From DATKWD01 sp963704815 (GTDB lineage Bacteria; Actinomycetota; Acidimicrobiia; Acidimicrobiales; Salinilacustritrichaceae): a stretch of 64,000 bases of DNA. Shown one piece after another: positions 55,178-64,000 of this stretch; positions within the stretch are counted from its first letter, which is position 1, and each line of letters opens with the position of its first letter. The notes under the pieces are model-generated. The model was given only the letters and a program-made list of their open reading frames with translations. It was not told the origin of the DNA and searched no databases. The DNA is taken from positions 124,001-188,000 of the forward strand of contig CAVPHU010000010.1 of assembly GCA_963704815.1 (NCBI GenBank). Reading direction: 5' to 3'. The position numbers and the translations under genes were made by a program.

Positions 55178-56044
55178 TCAGTCGAAGGCGGAGGCGAGGG
55201 CCGTGGCGTTCGGACCGAACGTGGTGACGTCGTCGACCCCGAGTTCGGCGAGGCGGGCGAGGTCGTCACGGATCCCGGTGTCGGTTCCGAGCAGCATGAA
55301 CGGGCTGTCGAGGTAGGTGGAGGGTTCCTGAGCTCGCGTGGACGCCATCTTCTCGGCCGTGGCGACGCGGTCGTCGGTGACGACGACCGCCTGGACGAGG
55401 ATGCTGAGCCGCAGGTCGTCGAATCGTGCGGGTGCGCATCGCCGGACGTGGTCGATGCGCTCGGCGAGCCCCGCCCACGAGAAGTGGCTGAGGTCCGTGT
55501 GGATGCTCCCGCTGCCCGAGGTGATGCCGTTGAGCCCCACGATGTCGGCGCGTCGGGCGGCGATCTCGAGCACCCGGTCGCCGTTGCCGCCGACCATCAG
55601 CGGAACATGGTCCTGCGCGGCTGCGAACCCGACCGGCCCGTCGGCTCCGGCGTCGAGCACCCGTCGGAGTTCGGCCACGTCGCGGTCGAGGCGGCTGACG
55701 CGCCGGCTCGGCCGTTCGTAGAGGATGCCCACGTCATCGAATTCGGACTCGGTGTGACCGGCACCGAGTCCGACCTCGAGGCGCCCGTCGGTCAGCAGGT
55801 CGACCCCGATGACGTCGCGGGCGAGGAGGACCGGGTTCCAGAACTCGTTGTTGAGCACCTGGACCCCGAACCGAAGCCGATCCGACGCTTCGGCCGCGGC
55901 GACCAACGGCGGGAACGGCGGCAACAAGCCCAAGTGGTCGGGCACGAGGAGGAGATCGAAGCCGAGGTCGTCGATGCGGCGGACCTCGTCGAGCCATGCG
56001 GCCCGTGGCTGTGCGGGACCGGCGGCCACCACCCCGAAACGCAT
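55178..56044 (-). CDS. LLM-class (F420-dependent type) oxidoreductase
   Basis: 288 residues. The bacterial-luciferase-like barrel is seen in MRFGVVAAGPAQPR, DDLGFDLLLVPDHLG, LAEVGLGAGHTESEF-type strand 4 (RLEVGLGAGHTESEF) and VPLMVGGNGDRVLEIAARRAD. GFDLLLVPDHL and GAGHTESEF fit the actinobacterial TIGR03621-like group, which generally uses F420 rather than FMN. Substrate unknown. It is convergent with nuoN and divergent from the RecQ gene, so it is probably transcribed alone. Confidence 0.85.
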   Translation of the reverse strand: MRFGVVAAGPAQPRAAWLDEVRRIDDLGFDLLLVPDHLGLLPPFPPLVAAAEASDRLRFGVQVLNNEFWNPVLLARDVIGVDLLTDGRLEVGLGAGHTESEFDDVGILYERPSRRVSRLDRDVAELRRVLDAGADGPVGFAAAQDHVPLMVGGNGDRVLEIAARRADIVGLNGITSGSGSIHTDLSHFSWAGLAERIDHVRRCAPARFDDLRLSILVQAVVVTDDRVATAEKMASTRAQEPSTYLDSPFMLLGTDTGIRDDLARLAELGVDDVTTFGPNATALASAFD

Positions 56045-56166
56045 CCGCCAACCCTAGAGAGCTACGCGGCATCTGTGGTCCAGAACGGACGCGATTCGGT
56101 CAGATTCACTCCACAGATGCCGGGGATGCGGACGAAGCTGTCAGACCGCGTCGATACGGTGCCTGC

Positions 56167-58281
56167 GTGACCGTCACCCGCCCATCGACGTTGCTCGAGC
56201 CGTCTCGACCCACCCACGCCGAGGTCGACGCCGAGCTCCGACAGCACATCACCGCTCTCGCCGGCCCCGACGCCGAGCCGCGGCCCGAACAGCTGGCGGC
56301 GGTCCAGGCGGTGGTCGCCGACCGCCGCCGCACCCTCCTGGTGGCTCGCACCGGGTTCGGCAAGTCGGCCGTCTACTTCTCAGCCACCCGAATGCTGCGC
56401 GATCGGGGGTGGGGGCCGACGCTGGTCGTGTCGCCGCTGCTCGCGCTCATGCGCGACCAGGTCGCGGCCGCTCGTCGGCTCGGCCTCACGGCTGAGACCA
56501 TCAATTCGTCCAACACCGACGACTGGGACGACATCGAGGACCGGATCACCGAAGGCCAGGTCGATCTGCTCCTCATCAGTCCCGAACGGTTGGCCAACGA
56601 CGGATTCCGTGAGCGGGTCTTCGACCTGCTTCGAAGCCAACCGATGGCGCTGGTGTGCGACGAGGCCCACTGCATCTCCGACTGGGGTCACGACTTCCGT
56701 CCCGACTACCTCCGCCTCCGCCGCATCATCGACGAGCTGCCGTCGTGGACCCCGGTGCTCGCCACCACCGCCACGGCCAACCAACGGGTCACCGACGACG
56801 TTGCTGCCCAGTTGGGCGGCGACACGCTCGTTCAGCGGACCAGCCTCGACCGTGCCAGTCTCCACCTGTCGGTGGTCGAGCTGGCCGACGACGCCGAGCG
56901 TCTGGCATGGCTGGCCGAGAAGCTCCCCGACCTCGACGGCTCGGGCATCATCTACTGCCTCACCGTCGACCAGGCCGAGCGCACCGCCGCCTGGCTCCAC
57001 CGTCGAGGGATGCAGGTCGAGGCCTACACCGGGTCGACCGAGCCGACCGACCGCGAAGGACTCGAGGACCGACTTCGCACCAACGACCTCAAGGCGCTCG
57101 TGGCCACGAGCGCCCTCGGAATGGGGTTCGACAAGGGCGACATGGCGTTCTGCGTCCACCTCGGCCTGCCGCCGACCCCGGTGGCCTACTACCAGCAGAT
57201 CGGCCGTGCGGGCCGCGCCATCGAGCACGCAGACGTGATCGCCGTTCCCCGTCCGGTCGAGGACGCGGCCGTCTGGAACTGGTTCGAGAAGGTCAGCCTG
57301 CCGCCCGAGTCGACCTGCCAGGAGGTCCTCACCCAGCTCTCCACGGCGTCCGCCACCAGCATCAATCGCCTCGAGGCCGAGGTGAACCTGGGCCGGACCC
57401 GCCTGATGACCCTGCTCAAGATCCTCGAGGTCGACGGGGCCATCGCGAAGGTGGCCGGCGGCTGGGTCATCGTCGATCCGGGGTGGCGCTACGACCACGA
57501 GAAGGCCGATCGACTCCGCTCGCTCCGGCGCGAGGAGTCCGAGCAGATGCTGGCCTACGCAGGGCTCGGGGAGTGCCGCCTTCGGTTCGTCCGGGCGTCG
57601 CTCGACGATGCCGAGGCGGCCGACTGCGGCCGGTGCGACCGATGTCTCGGGTCCGAACCGCCCGCCGCGCCTTCGTCCGAGCTCGTCGAGGAGGCCCGCC
57701 GCCACCTGTCGGGCGCCGATGTCGAGATCGAACCGCGCAAGCAGTGGCCGTCGGGCCTCGACGAGCCGAAGGGTCGCATCAAACCCGAGCGCCAGGCCAA
57801 GCGCGGACGGGCGCTGAGCCGCCTCGGCGACGGTGCCCTCGGCGCCCAGGTCGACGCCCTCCTCGACGGTTCGTCGCGAGAGCTGTCACCGGCGATTCTG
57901 CGTGGGCTCATCGACGTGCTGCGCCGGTGGGACTGGGAGCAGCGCCCCACCTGGATCTGCCCCATGCCTTCCCGGTCGAACCAGCAACTGATCGACGTCG
58001 TCGCGGACACCATCTCGAAGTCGGGCACGATGCCGGTCGTCGGCGCGATCGCACGGGTCGACGACGGCGGGGGAGCCCAGGCCGATCAGTCGAACAGCGC
58101 TCATCAGGTAGCCAACGTGTGGGGTCGGCTGGCCGTCGATCCTGAGGTCGTCCTGCCCGACGGACCGGTGCTGTTGATCGACGACCAGATCCGATCGGGC
58201 TGGACGATGACCATCGCCGCCGCGTTGCTCACCGAAGCCGGCGTCGACACCGTGCTCCCGCTGGCGCTGCGCTCCCGGTAG
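56167..58281 (+). CDS. RecQ-family DNA helicase with C-terminal phosphoribosyltransferase-like domain
   Basis: 704 residues from GTG 56167. Walker A is TGFGKSAVYF (62-71), the DEAH box is VCDEAHCISDWGHDFRPDY (DEAH 165-168), and motif VI is QQIGRAGR near 341. The RecQ zinc motif has four cysteines (GECRLRF, then ADCGRCDRCLG near 467-495). From about 560 the protein changes to a ComF-like phosphoribosyltransferase fold with IDDQIRSGWTM as the PRPP loop. It unwinds 3'-tailed DNA in repair; the role of the PRTase tail is unknown. Similar fusions are, to my knowledge, seen in other actinobacteria. Confidence 0.88.
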   Translation: MTVTRPSTLLEPSRPTHAEVDAELRQHITALAGPDAEPRPEQLAAVQAVVADRRRTLLVARTGFGKSAVYFSATRMLRDRGWGPTLVVSPLLALMRDQVAAARRLGLTAETINSSNTDDWDDIEDRITEGQVDLLLISPERLANDGFRERVFDLLRSQPMALVCDEAHCISDWGHDFRPDYLRLRRIIDELPSWTPVLATTATANQRVTDDVAAQLGGDTLVQRTSLDRASLHLSVVELADDAERLAWLAEKLPDLDGSGIIYCLTVDQAERTAAWLHRRGMQVEAYTGSTEPTDREGLEDRLRTNDLKALVATSALGMGFDKGDMAFCVHLGLPPTPVAYYQQIGRAGRAIEHADVIAVPRPVEDAAVWNWFEKVSLPPESTCQEVLTQLSTASATSINRLEAEVNLGRTRLMTLLKILEVDGAIAKVAGGWVIVDPGWRYDHEKADRLRSLRREESEQMLAYAGLGECRLRFVRASLDDAEAADCGRCDRCLGSEPPAAPSSELVEEARRHLSGADVEIEPRKQWPSGLDEPKGRIKPERQAKRGRALSRLGDGALGAQVDALLDGSSRELSPAILRGLIDVLRRWDWEQRPTWICPMPSRSNQQLIDVVADTISKSGTMPVVGAIARVDDGGGAQADQSNSAHQVANVWGRLAVDPEVVLPDGPVLLIDDQIRSGWTMTIAAALLTEAGVDTVLPLALRSR

Positions 58282-58404
58282 GTGTCGGGCGATCAGGCCA
58301 ACCGGTGCACCAGCTGACGACCGTCGAGTCCTGATCGACATCGACGCTCCGGGTCGGCCTCGTGGTTCTGCGGGCCGATGGTGCCCGTGAGGTCACCCAG
58401 ACGG

Positions 58405-58653
58405 TCAATCGAGGTACGGGCAATGGCGGCAGCCGGTGTCGCAACAGGATCCGGAAGCGGCGAGATGTGCGGCCGAGAACACGAAGAGTCCGGTTCGAGG
58501 GTCGAGGTAGCCCGGATCGCCCGATGCGAGTGCCGCCGAGTGCGCACGGATGATCGATGCGCGATCGGGCGCCGCAGGGGCCAGTCGGGACGGGTGAGGC
58601 TCGGCCAACGGACGGTCGGCGAGCGGACGACGACCCGTCGGCTCGTTCGGCAT
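58405..58653 (-). CDS. Small cysteine-rich protein, DUF5522-like
   Basis: 82 residues. The C-terminal half DPRTGLFVFSAAHLAASG followed by CCDTGCRHCPY is characteristic of the DUF5522 family, short proteins with a CC-x3-C-x2-C cluster that could bind metal. The function of the family is unknown to me. The N-terminal 35 residues are Pro/Arg-rich. It stands alone on the minus strand between the RecQ gene and a decayed acetyltransferase. Confidence 0.75.
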   Translation of the reverse strand: MPNEPTGRRPLADRPLAEPHPSRLAPAAPDRASIIRAHSAALASGDPGYLDPRTGLFVFSAAHLAASGSCCDTGCRHCPYLD

Positions 58654-58688
58654 GCGCTGAGGCTAGAAACCGAACGGCGCGATGCCTC

Positions 58689-58907
58689 GTGCTGGATGAC
58701 AATGGCGCGGCGATCCGCCGGGCAAGCATCGACGACGTCGACGAACTCGTCCGGCTGCGTGGCGCGACGTTCGTTGCGCTCGACACCGTCGACGACGGCA
58801 CAGGGTGCATGCCGACCGTGCGCTGGTTCCGGGAGGCACTCGCCGAACCCGCTGGCAGCCGTGTCCCCCGATTGACGCCGACAGTCCTGCAGCCGGCGTC
58901 ACACTGA
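58689..58907 (+). pseudogene. N-terminal fragment of a GNAT acetyltransferase
   Basis: AAIRRASIDDVDELVRLRG followed by ATFVALDTVDDGTG and PTVRWFREALAEP is the usual opening of GNAT acetyltransferases (strand 1 and helices 1-2). The reading then breaks into unrelated residues and stops after 72 residues, without the acetyl-CoA-binding strand-helix. Either a deletion or a truncating mutation. The stop is five bases before the CorA-like start. Confidence 0.5.
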
Positions 58908-58912
58908 ACCCG

Positions 58913-59989
<1,077 letters not shown>

Positions 59990-60016
59990 GCCGGTCGGCC
60001 ACGACCGAACCGAAGA

Positions 60017-60046
60017 TGCTCGGCCGGGGCCCGAGCGGCCCGTCGC
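60017..60046 (-). repeat. 30-bp dispersed repeat, copy 2
   Basis: Exact reverse complement of 8380-8409. It lies in the gap between the CorA-like gene and the second nuoA. GCGGCCCGAGCG occurs again about 25 bp downstream in slightly altered form. Confidence 0.6.
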
Positions 60047-60125
60047 CGCTCGAAACGCGCGGCCCGAGCGTTGTCGGGCAGCGGAGGTTGGCCGCTTGTT
60101 CAGGGCTTCACTAGTGTTCGCCGCC

Positions 60126-60491
60126 GTGTCGGAATTCCTCCGCGACTACCTCACCGTTGCCATATTCGGCGGTGTCAGCGTCGCCCTGATCGCAGGTGTG
60201 CTGGGTCTCGGCAGCCTTTTTCGACCGAGCCGCCCGCAGGCCCAGAAGTACGTGAACTACGAATCGGGCGTCGACCCCGTCGGCAGCATGTGGGCCCAGT
60301 CGAACGTCCGCTACTACATCTTCGCCCTGCTCTTCGTCATCTTCGACGTCGAAGCAGTGTTCATCTTCCCTTGGGCCACCCGGCTCGAGGTCTACGGGGT
60401 GTTCGGCCTCGTGGAAATGCTCATCTTCATCGCAATTCTCGCCCTCGGCCTCGTGTATGCGTGGCGAAAGGGTGTGCTCCGTTGGATCTGA
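60126..60491 (+). CDS. nuoA: NADH-quinone oxidoreductase subunit A, second copy
   Basis: 121 residues from GTG 60126. Three helices with YESGVDPVGSMWAQSNVRYY and FDVEAVFIFPWA. The first copy has YECG where this has YESG, and the two are clearly diverged, so this is not a recent duplicate. It opens a second nuo set, A-B-C-D-H, that continues beyond the window. It may belong to a second complex I isoform or replace subunits of the first. Confidence 0.9.
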   Translation: MSEFLRDYLTVAIFGGVSVALIAGVLGLGSLFRPSRPQAQKYVNYESGVDPVGSMWAQSNVRYYIFALLFVIFDVEAVFIFPWATRLEVYGVFGLVEMLIFIAILALGLVYAWRKGVLRWI

Positions 60492-60508
60492 CCCGAAAGC
60501 ACCTCTGA

Positions 60509-61009
60509 ATGGGCCTCGTCGAGAGCGGCAAACTTCCGAAGCCGCTGACCAAGCTGCTGAACGTGTCGCGCAAGTACTCCCTGTGGATGTACCAGTGGGG
60601 CCTCGCGTGCTGCGCCATCGAGATGGGGGCGGCCCTCGGCTCGCCTCGCTACGACGTGATGCGCCTCGGCGTCATCCCGCTGCCCGCCAGCCCGCGTCAG
60701 GCCGATCTCATGTGCGTGTCGGGCACGGTCACCGACAAGATGGTGCCGGCCATCCGGCGGCTCTACGAGCAGATGCCCGACCCCAAGTACGTCATCAGCA
60801 TGGGGTCGTGTGCCAACTGTGGTGGCCCCTACTGGGACAGCTACTCGGTGACCAAGGGTGTCGATCAGGTCCTGCCCGTCGATGTCTACATCCCTGGCTG
60901 CCCGCCCCGCCCCGAGGCGCTGCTCGAAGGCATCGTGCTGCTCCAGGCGCGCATCCTGAACGAAGATCCCGCAGCCCGTTGGCGAGGTGATCCGCTTGTC
61001 GTCGACTGA
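60509..61009 (+). CDS. nuoB: NADH-quinone oxidoreductase subunit B, second copy
   Basis: 166 residues. N2 ligands are present in GLACCAIEMGAA, MGSCANCGGPY and PGCPPRPEALL. The cysteine context GSCANCGG is the common bacterial form, whereas the first copy has GVCASSGG. No long C-terminal tail. Its end overlaps the nuoC start by 23 bp. No repeat element separates it from nuoA (17 bp). Confidence 0.94.
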   Translation: MGLVESGKLPKPLTKLLNVSRKYSLWMYQWGLACCAIEMGAALGSPRYDVMRLGVIPLPASPRQADLMCVSGTVTDKMVPAIRRLYEQMPDPKYVISMGSCANCGGPYWDSYSVTKGVDQVLPVDVYIPGCPPRPEALLEGIVLLQARILNEDPAARWRGDPLVVD

Positions 61010-61709
61010 CACCGAGCCGGCCACCGACGAGACCGATCCCGACGATGCGGTCGAGTCCGACATCGTGCGCGAGGGCCAACTGGCGGAGCTGACCGACAAG
61101 CTCGGCGACTCGATCGTCGCCAGCCACCTCGTGCCGCACCGTGACCTGTTCGTCCGGGTGACCCGTGACGACTGGGCTCGCACCGCCTCGGTCGCACGAG
61201 CGCTCGGCTACCACTTCTTCGACTTCCTGTCGGCTGTCGACTGGCTCCCCTCGCCCTACGGCCGCTACGAGGACTCGGTGATCGACGGCGGGGTCGGTGG
61301 CGGCGACGACGAATTCGGTGCCGTCGAGCCCGGCTACACCGGCGGCGAGACCCGCTTCCAGCTCATCGCGCGGGTCTTCGACACCGACCGCAAGATCGGC
61401 GTGCACTTCCGGGCCGACCTCCCTGACGACGACCTCCGGGCCGACACCTGGATCGGCGTGTACGCCGGCGCCAACTGGCACGAGCGCGAGACCCACGAGA
61501 TGTTCGGCATCACCTTTGCCGGCCACCCGTACCTCGAGAACCTCTATCTCCCCTCGGGATTCGAAGGCTTTCCGCTCCGCAAGGACTTTCCGCTCCTGGC
61601 TCGCATCGTGAAGCCGTGGCCCGGGATCGTCGACGTCGAGCCCATGCCCGAAGAGGACGAAGCAGCAGACACCGACGAGGCAGCAACAGAGGACGCGAGC
61701 GATGACTGA
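60987..61709 (+). CDS. nuoC: NADH-quinone oxidoreductase subunit C, second copy
   Basis: 240 residues from GTG 60987. NWHERETHEMFGITFAGHPY then GFEGFPLRKDFPL is the family signature, near residues 168-205. A Gly/Asp-rich loop sits at about 95-115 and the C-terminus is acidic. The stop lies in GATGACTGA, and ATGACTGA recurs at the nuoD start 118 bp downstream, matching the junction duplications seen in the first set. Confidence 0.92.
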   Translation: MIRLSSTDTEPATDETDPDDAVESDIVREGQLAELTDKLGDSIVASHLVPHRDLFVRVTRDDWARTASVARALGYHFFDFLSAVDWLPSPYGRYEDSVIDGGVGGGDDEFGAVEPGYTGGETRFQLIARVFDTDRKIGVHFRADLPDDDLRADTWIGVYAGANWHERETHEMFGITFAGHPYLENLYLPSGFEGFPLRKDFPLLARIVKPWPGIVDVEPMPEEDEAADTDEAATEDASDD

Positions 61710-61820
61710 CGCACGCCTCGTGAGGCTGCGGAGGCGCCAGCCGGAGCTGCACCATCACCTCGCCCGGTCGCCGCAGGCCGTGAGGACAGCGACGAAGGAG
61801 CCGACGAAGGTGCAGGCAAC
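61703..61820. other. Spacer flanked by an 8-bp duplication of the nuoC/nuoD junction
   Basis: ATGACTGA at 61703-61710 (containing the nuoC stop) recurs at 61821-61828 (nuoD start). The sequence between does not show the core of elements E1-E7. It includes the small inverted repeat GCCTCGTGAGGC and GACAGCGACGAAGGAGCCGACGAAGG; the AAGGAG there is too far upstream to be the nuoD ribosome site. It may be a diverged or different insertion. Confidence 0.6.
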
Positions 61821-62999
61821 ATGACTGAAGTCGTCTCCGAGACCCAACAAGCGGCCTATGTCGCCGGTCAGCTGGCCGACGCTCGGGTCAACCTGGAGGT
61901 CGAGACCGACGAGGGCATGACCCTCAACATCGGTCCTCAGCATCCGGCCACCCACGGAACGCTGCGCATCGTCGCCAAACTCGACGGCGAGCAGGTGCTC
62001 TGGGCCGAGCCGGTCATGGGCTACATGCACCGGGGCTACGAGAAGCTCACCGAGGTCCGCACGTATCCGCAGGTCACCACCCTGATCAACCGCATCGACT
62101 GGCTCGGGAGCTTTGCCAACGAGGTGCCGTTCATCCTCGCCTCCGAGCAACTGATGGACGTCGAGGCTCCCGATCGGGCCAAGTGGATCCGCACGCTGCT
62201 GTTCGAGTTGGGTCGCATCGGCCACATCGTGCTGTTCCTCGGCGACATGTCGTTGCAGCTGGGTGCGGTGACGCCTGCGTTCTACGCCTTCCGCGATCGC
62301 GAGTTCGTGCTCAACCAGATCGAGGCGGCGACCGGCGGTCGTTTCCACCCGAACTTCGACCGCATCGGTGGCGTCAAGGACGACCTTCCGAAGGGTTGGC
62401 TCGAGGACACCAAGGCCGTGATGAAGCGGGTCCGCGGCTTCTGCGACCAGATGGAGGACCTGCTGCTCGGCAACGTCATCTTCGACGAGCGGACGCGAGG
62501 CATCGGGGTCATCCCCGCCGACAAGGCCCGTGCCTACGGGCTCTCCGGAGCCAACCTCCGCGCGTCGGGCGTCGACTGGGACATCCGGCGCGACAACAAC
62601 GTCGGCCTCTGCTACGACGAGCTCGACTGGAAGGTCTGGACCCACCCCGACGGCGACAGCTACAGCCGCTTCTGGGTCCGGCTCCAGGAGACGCGCGAGG
62701 CCAGCCACATGGTCGACCAGATGTGCGACGGCCTGCCGAGCGGGCCGATCATGGCGAAGGTGCCCCGCATCATCAAGGTGCCGGCGGGCGAGGCCTACGT
62801 GGCCACTGAGAACCCGCTCGGCGAGATGGGGTTCCACGTCATCAGCAAGGGCGACCTCGGCCCGTATCGGGTCAAGATCCGCACGGCCAGCTTCTCGAAC
62901 ATGAGCATCACGCCGTGGCTGCTCAAGGGGGTCTACGTCCCCGACATCGTCGCCATCCTCGCCAGCCTCTACTTCATCCTCGGGGACATCGACCGATGA
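61821..62999 (+). CDS. nuoD: NADH-quinone oxidoreductase subunit D, second copy
   Basis: 392 residues. NIGPQHPATHGTLRIVAKLD begins the conserved domain at about residue 36, and the protein ends SLYFILGDIDR. It lacks the long acidic N-terminus of the first copy and is well diverged from it. It opens with ATGACTGAAG. The stop TGA at 62997-62999 lies in CGATGATG, which repeats before nuoH. Confidence 0.94.
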   Translation: MTEVVSETQQAAYVAGQLADARVNLEVETDEGMTLNIGPQHPATHGTLRIVAKLDGEQVLWAEPVMGYMHRGYEKLTEVRTYPQVTTLINRIDWLGSFANEVPFILASEQLMDVEAPDRAKWIRTLLFELGRIGHIVLFLGDMSLQLGAVTPAFYAFRDREFVLNQIEAATGGRFHPNFDRIGGVKDDLPKGWLEDTKAVMKRVRGFCDQMEDLLLGNVIFDERTRGIGVIPADKARAYGLSGANLRASGVDWDIRRDNNVGLCYDELDWKVWTHPDGDSYSRFWVRLQETREASHMVDQMCDGLPSGPIMAKVPRIIKVPAGEAYVATENPLGEMGFHVISKGDLGPYRVKIRTASFSNMSITPWLLKGVYVPDIVAILASLYFILGDIDR

Positions 63000-63012
63000 T
63001 GGGGTCGCTCCG

Positions 63013-64000
63013 ATGATCTTGGGCCTCGATCTGGCGTACTGGCAGGAGTCGGTGCTGCGGTCCGTCGGGATCCTGGTTGCCGTGCTGCTGCCCGCCGGCA
63101 CCTTCGTCTACCTGTTCCTGTTCAAGATGGTCAGCTTCATGCAGAGCCGGTTGGGCCCGATGGAAGCCGGCCCCTACGGATCGATGCAGCTGCTCGCCGA
63201 GGTCGGCAAGTTCCTCCAGAAGGAGGACATCGTCCCCGAACGGGCCGACCGCACGATGTTCAAGGCGGCGCCCTACCTCGTCGTCGGCACCGTCCTGCTC
63301 GTCTATGCCGGCGTGCCGTTCGGACCCGATGCCGTCTTCACCGACTTCGACACCGGCATCTTCTACATCATGGCCGTGAGCTCGATCTCGGTGATCGGGA
63401 TCCTGCTGGCCGGTTGGTCGTCGGCGAGCAAGTTCTCGCTGCTCGGCGCGGTGCGGGCCGCAGGCCAGCTCATCGCGTACGAACTCCCGCTGGTCCTGGC
63501 CGTGATCGGTGTCGTGATCCAAGCCGGCACGCTCAACATGCAGGGCATCATCGCCGCCCAGTACGAGGGCGAGATCTTCGGCTTCGGCGGGTTCGGGAAC
63601 CCGTTCTTCCTCACCCAGATCGTCGGGCTGGTGGTCTTCCTGATCGCCACCCAGGCCGAGCTCACCCAGACGCCGTTCGACATGCCGATCGCCGAGTCCG
63701 AGCTCGTCACCGGCTACATGACCGAGTACTCGGGCCTGCGGTTCCTGCTGTTCTTCATCGGCGAGTTCGCCACCGCGGGTGCGTTCGGAGCCGTCGCCGC
63801 GGTCTTGTTCATGGGCGGCTGGACCATGCCGCCGTTCGTCCACGACCTCATCGGGGTCGATCCGGGCGACGACATCATGAACGTCCTCGGGCCGCTGGTC
63901 ATGTTGTCGAAGATGCTGATGGTCGGCGGATTGATCTTCTTCATTCGCTTCACCTACCCCCGCCTGAGGGAAGATCAGCTCCAGCAGTTCGCGTGGAAGC
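63013..64000 (+). CDS. nuoH: NADH-quinone oxidoreductase subunit H, second copy (3' end outside window)
   Basis: At least 329 residues from ATG 63013; the frame is open to the right edge. FLFKMVSFMQSRLGPMEAGP corresponds to the NuoH signature, though Glu-Arg-Lys of the usual WFERK is replaced. ELTQTPFDMPIAESELVTGY matches the later conserved loop. Eight helices are expected, most visible. CCGATGAT occurs both at the nuoD stop and at this start, 17 bp apart, so the original overlap appears duplicated. The gene order D-H, without E, F and G, suggests an isoform fed by another electron input module (inference). Confidence 0.9.
   Translation, partial: MILGLDLAYWQESVLRSVGILVAVLLPAGTFVYLFLFKMVSFMQSRLGPMEAGPYGSMQLLAEVGKFLQKEDIVPERADRTMFKAAPYLVVGTVLLVYAGVPFGPDAVFTDFDTGIFYIMAVSSISVIGILLAGWSSASKFSLLGAVRAAGQLIAYELPLVLAVIGVVIQAGTLNMQGIIAAQYEGEIFGFGGFGNPFFLTQIVGLVVFLIATQAELTQTPFDMPIAESELVTGYMTEYSGLRFLLFFIGEFATAGAFGAVAAVLFMGGWTMPPFVHDLIGVDPGDDIMNVLGPLVMLSKMLMVGGLIFFIRFTYPRLREDQLQQFAWK

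Noticed and set aside
58293..58547. Minus-strand gene after the RecQ gene
   Set aside because: It overlaps the better supported DUF5522-like frame and has no recognisable sequence; 58282-58404 appears to hold nothing.

Overview
The window is GC-rich, densely packed DNA from what looks like an actinobacterium, most likely a member of the Acidimicrobiia (inference). The clues are an actinobacterial-style Rieske protein with two visible membrane segments, long charged extensions on complex I subunits, an F420-type luciferase-like oxidoreductase, and frequent GTG starts with ATGA/GTGA gene overlaps. No tRNA, rRNA, transposase, integrase or CRISPR array was recognised.

Layout. (1) 1-3416: end of cytochrome b, Rieske protein, a two-heme membrane cytochrome c and an unrecognised membrane protein, i.e. 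a menaquinol:cytochrome c reductase cluster. (2) 3688-7157: nuoA-B-C-D. (3) 7170-40891: about 34 kb dominated by a surface polysaccharide locus: a degenerate histidine kinase, a coiled-coil protein, a priming sugar-phosphate transferase, two secreted beta-helix proteins, an O-antigen polymerase/ligase, a chain-length protein, several glycosyltransferases, two sulfotransferases, a methyltransferase, a flippase, and two giant secreted malectin/ASH/sorbosone-dehydrogenase-like proteins that share an almost identical 3.88-kb segment. A coiled-coil protein fused to a type I signal peptidase closes the locus. (4) 41545-55141: nuoE-F-G-H-I-J-K-L-M-N, completing complex I. (5) 55178-59989: LLM oxidoreductase, RecQ helicase with a phosphoribosyltransferase tail, a DUF5522-like protein, a decayed acetyltransferase, and a CorA-like transporter. 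(6) 60126-64000: a second, divergent nuoA-B-C-D-H set running off the right edge.

The most unusual signal is a family of GC-rich repeat elements confined to gene junctions of the first nuo set (before nuoA, and at nuoA/B, C/D, F/G, I/J, J/K and L/M). Units are about 87-93 bp or about 135-160 bp long, occur singly or in tandem, and lie in either orientation. At five of the junctions the stop/start overlap of the flanking genes is duplicated on both sides of the element, so each copy brings its own start codon. The second nuo set shows the same kind of junction duplication with different filler.

A caution: at least eight genes, including nuoF, nuoI, nuoL and nuoN, need one or more single-base frameshift corrections to give a full-length family member. 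Because these are normally essential and the breaks are single-base, several near homopolymers or short GC repeats, uncorrected sequencing indels are the likeliest cause. Apparent fusions and extensions (NuoI-NuoJ, long NuoF) should be read with that in mind.
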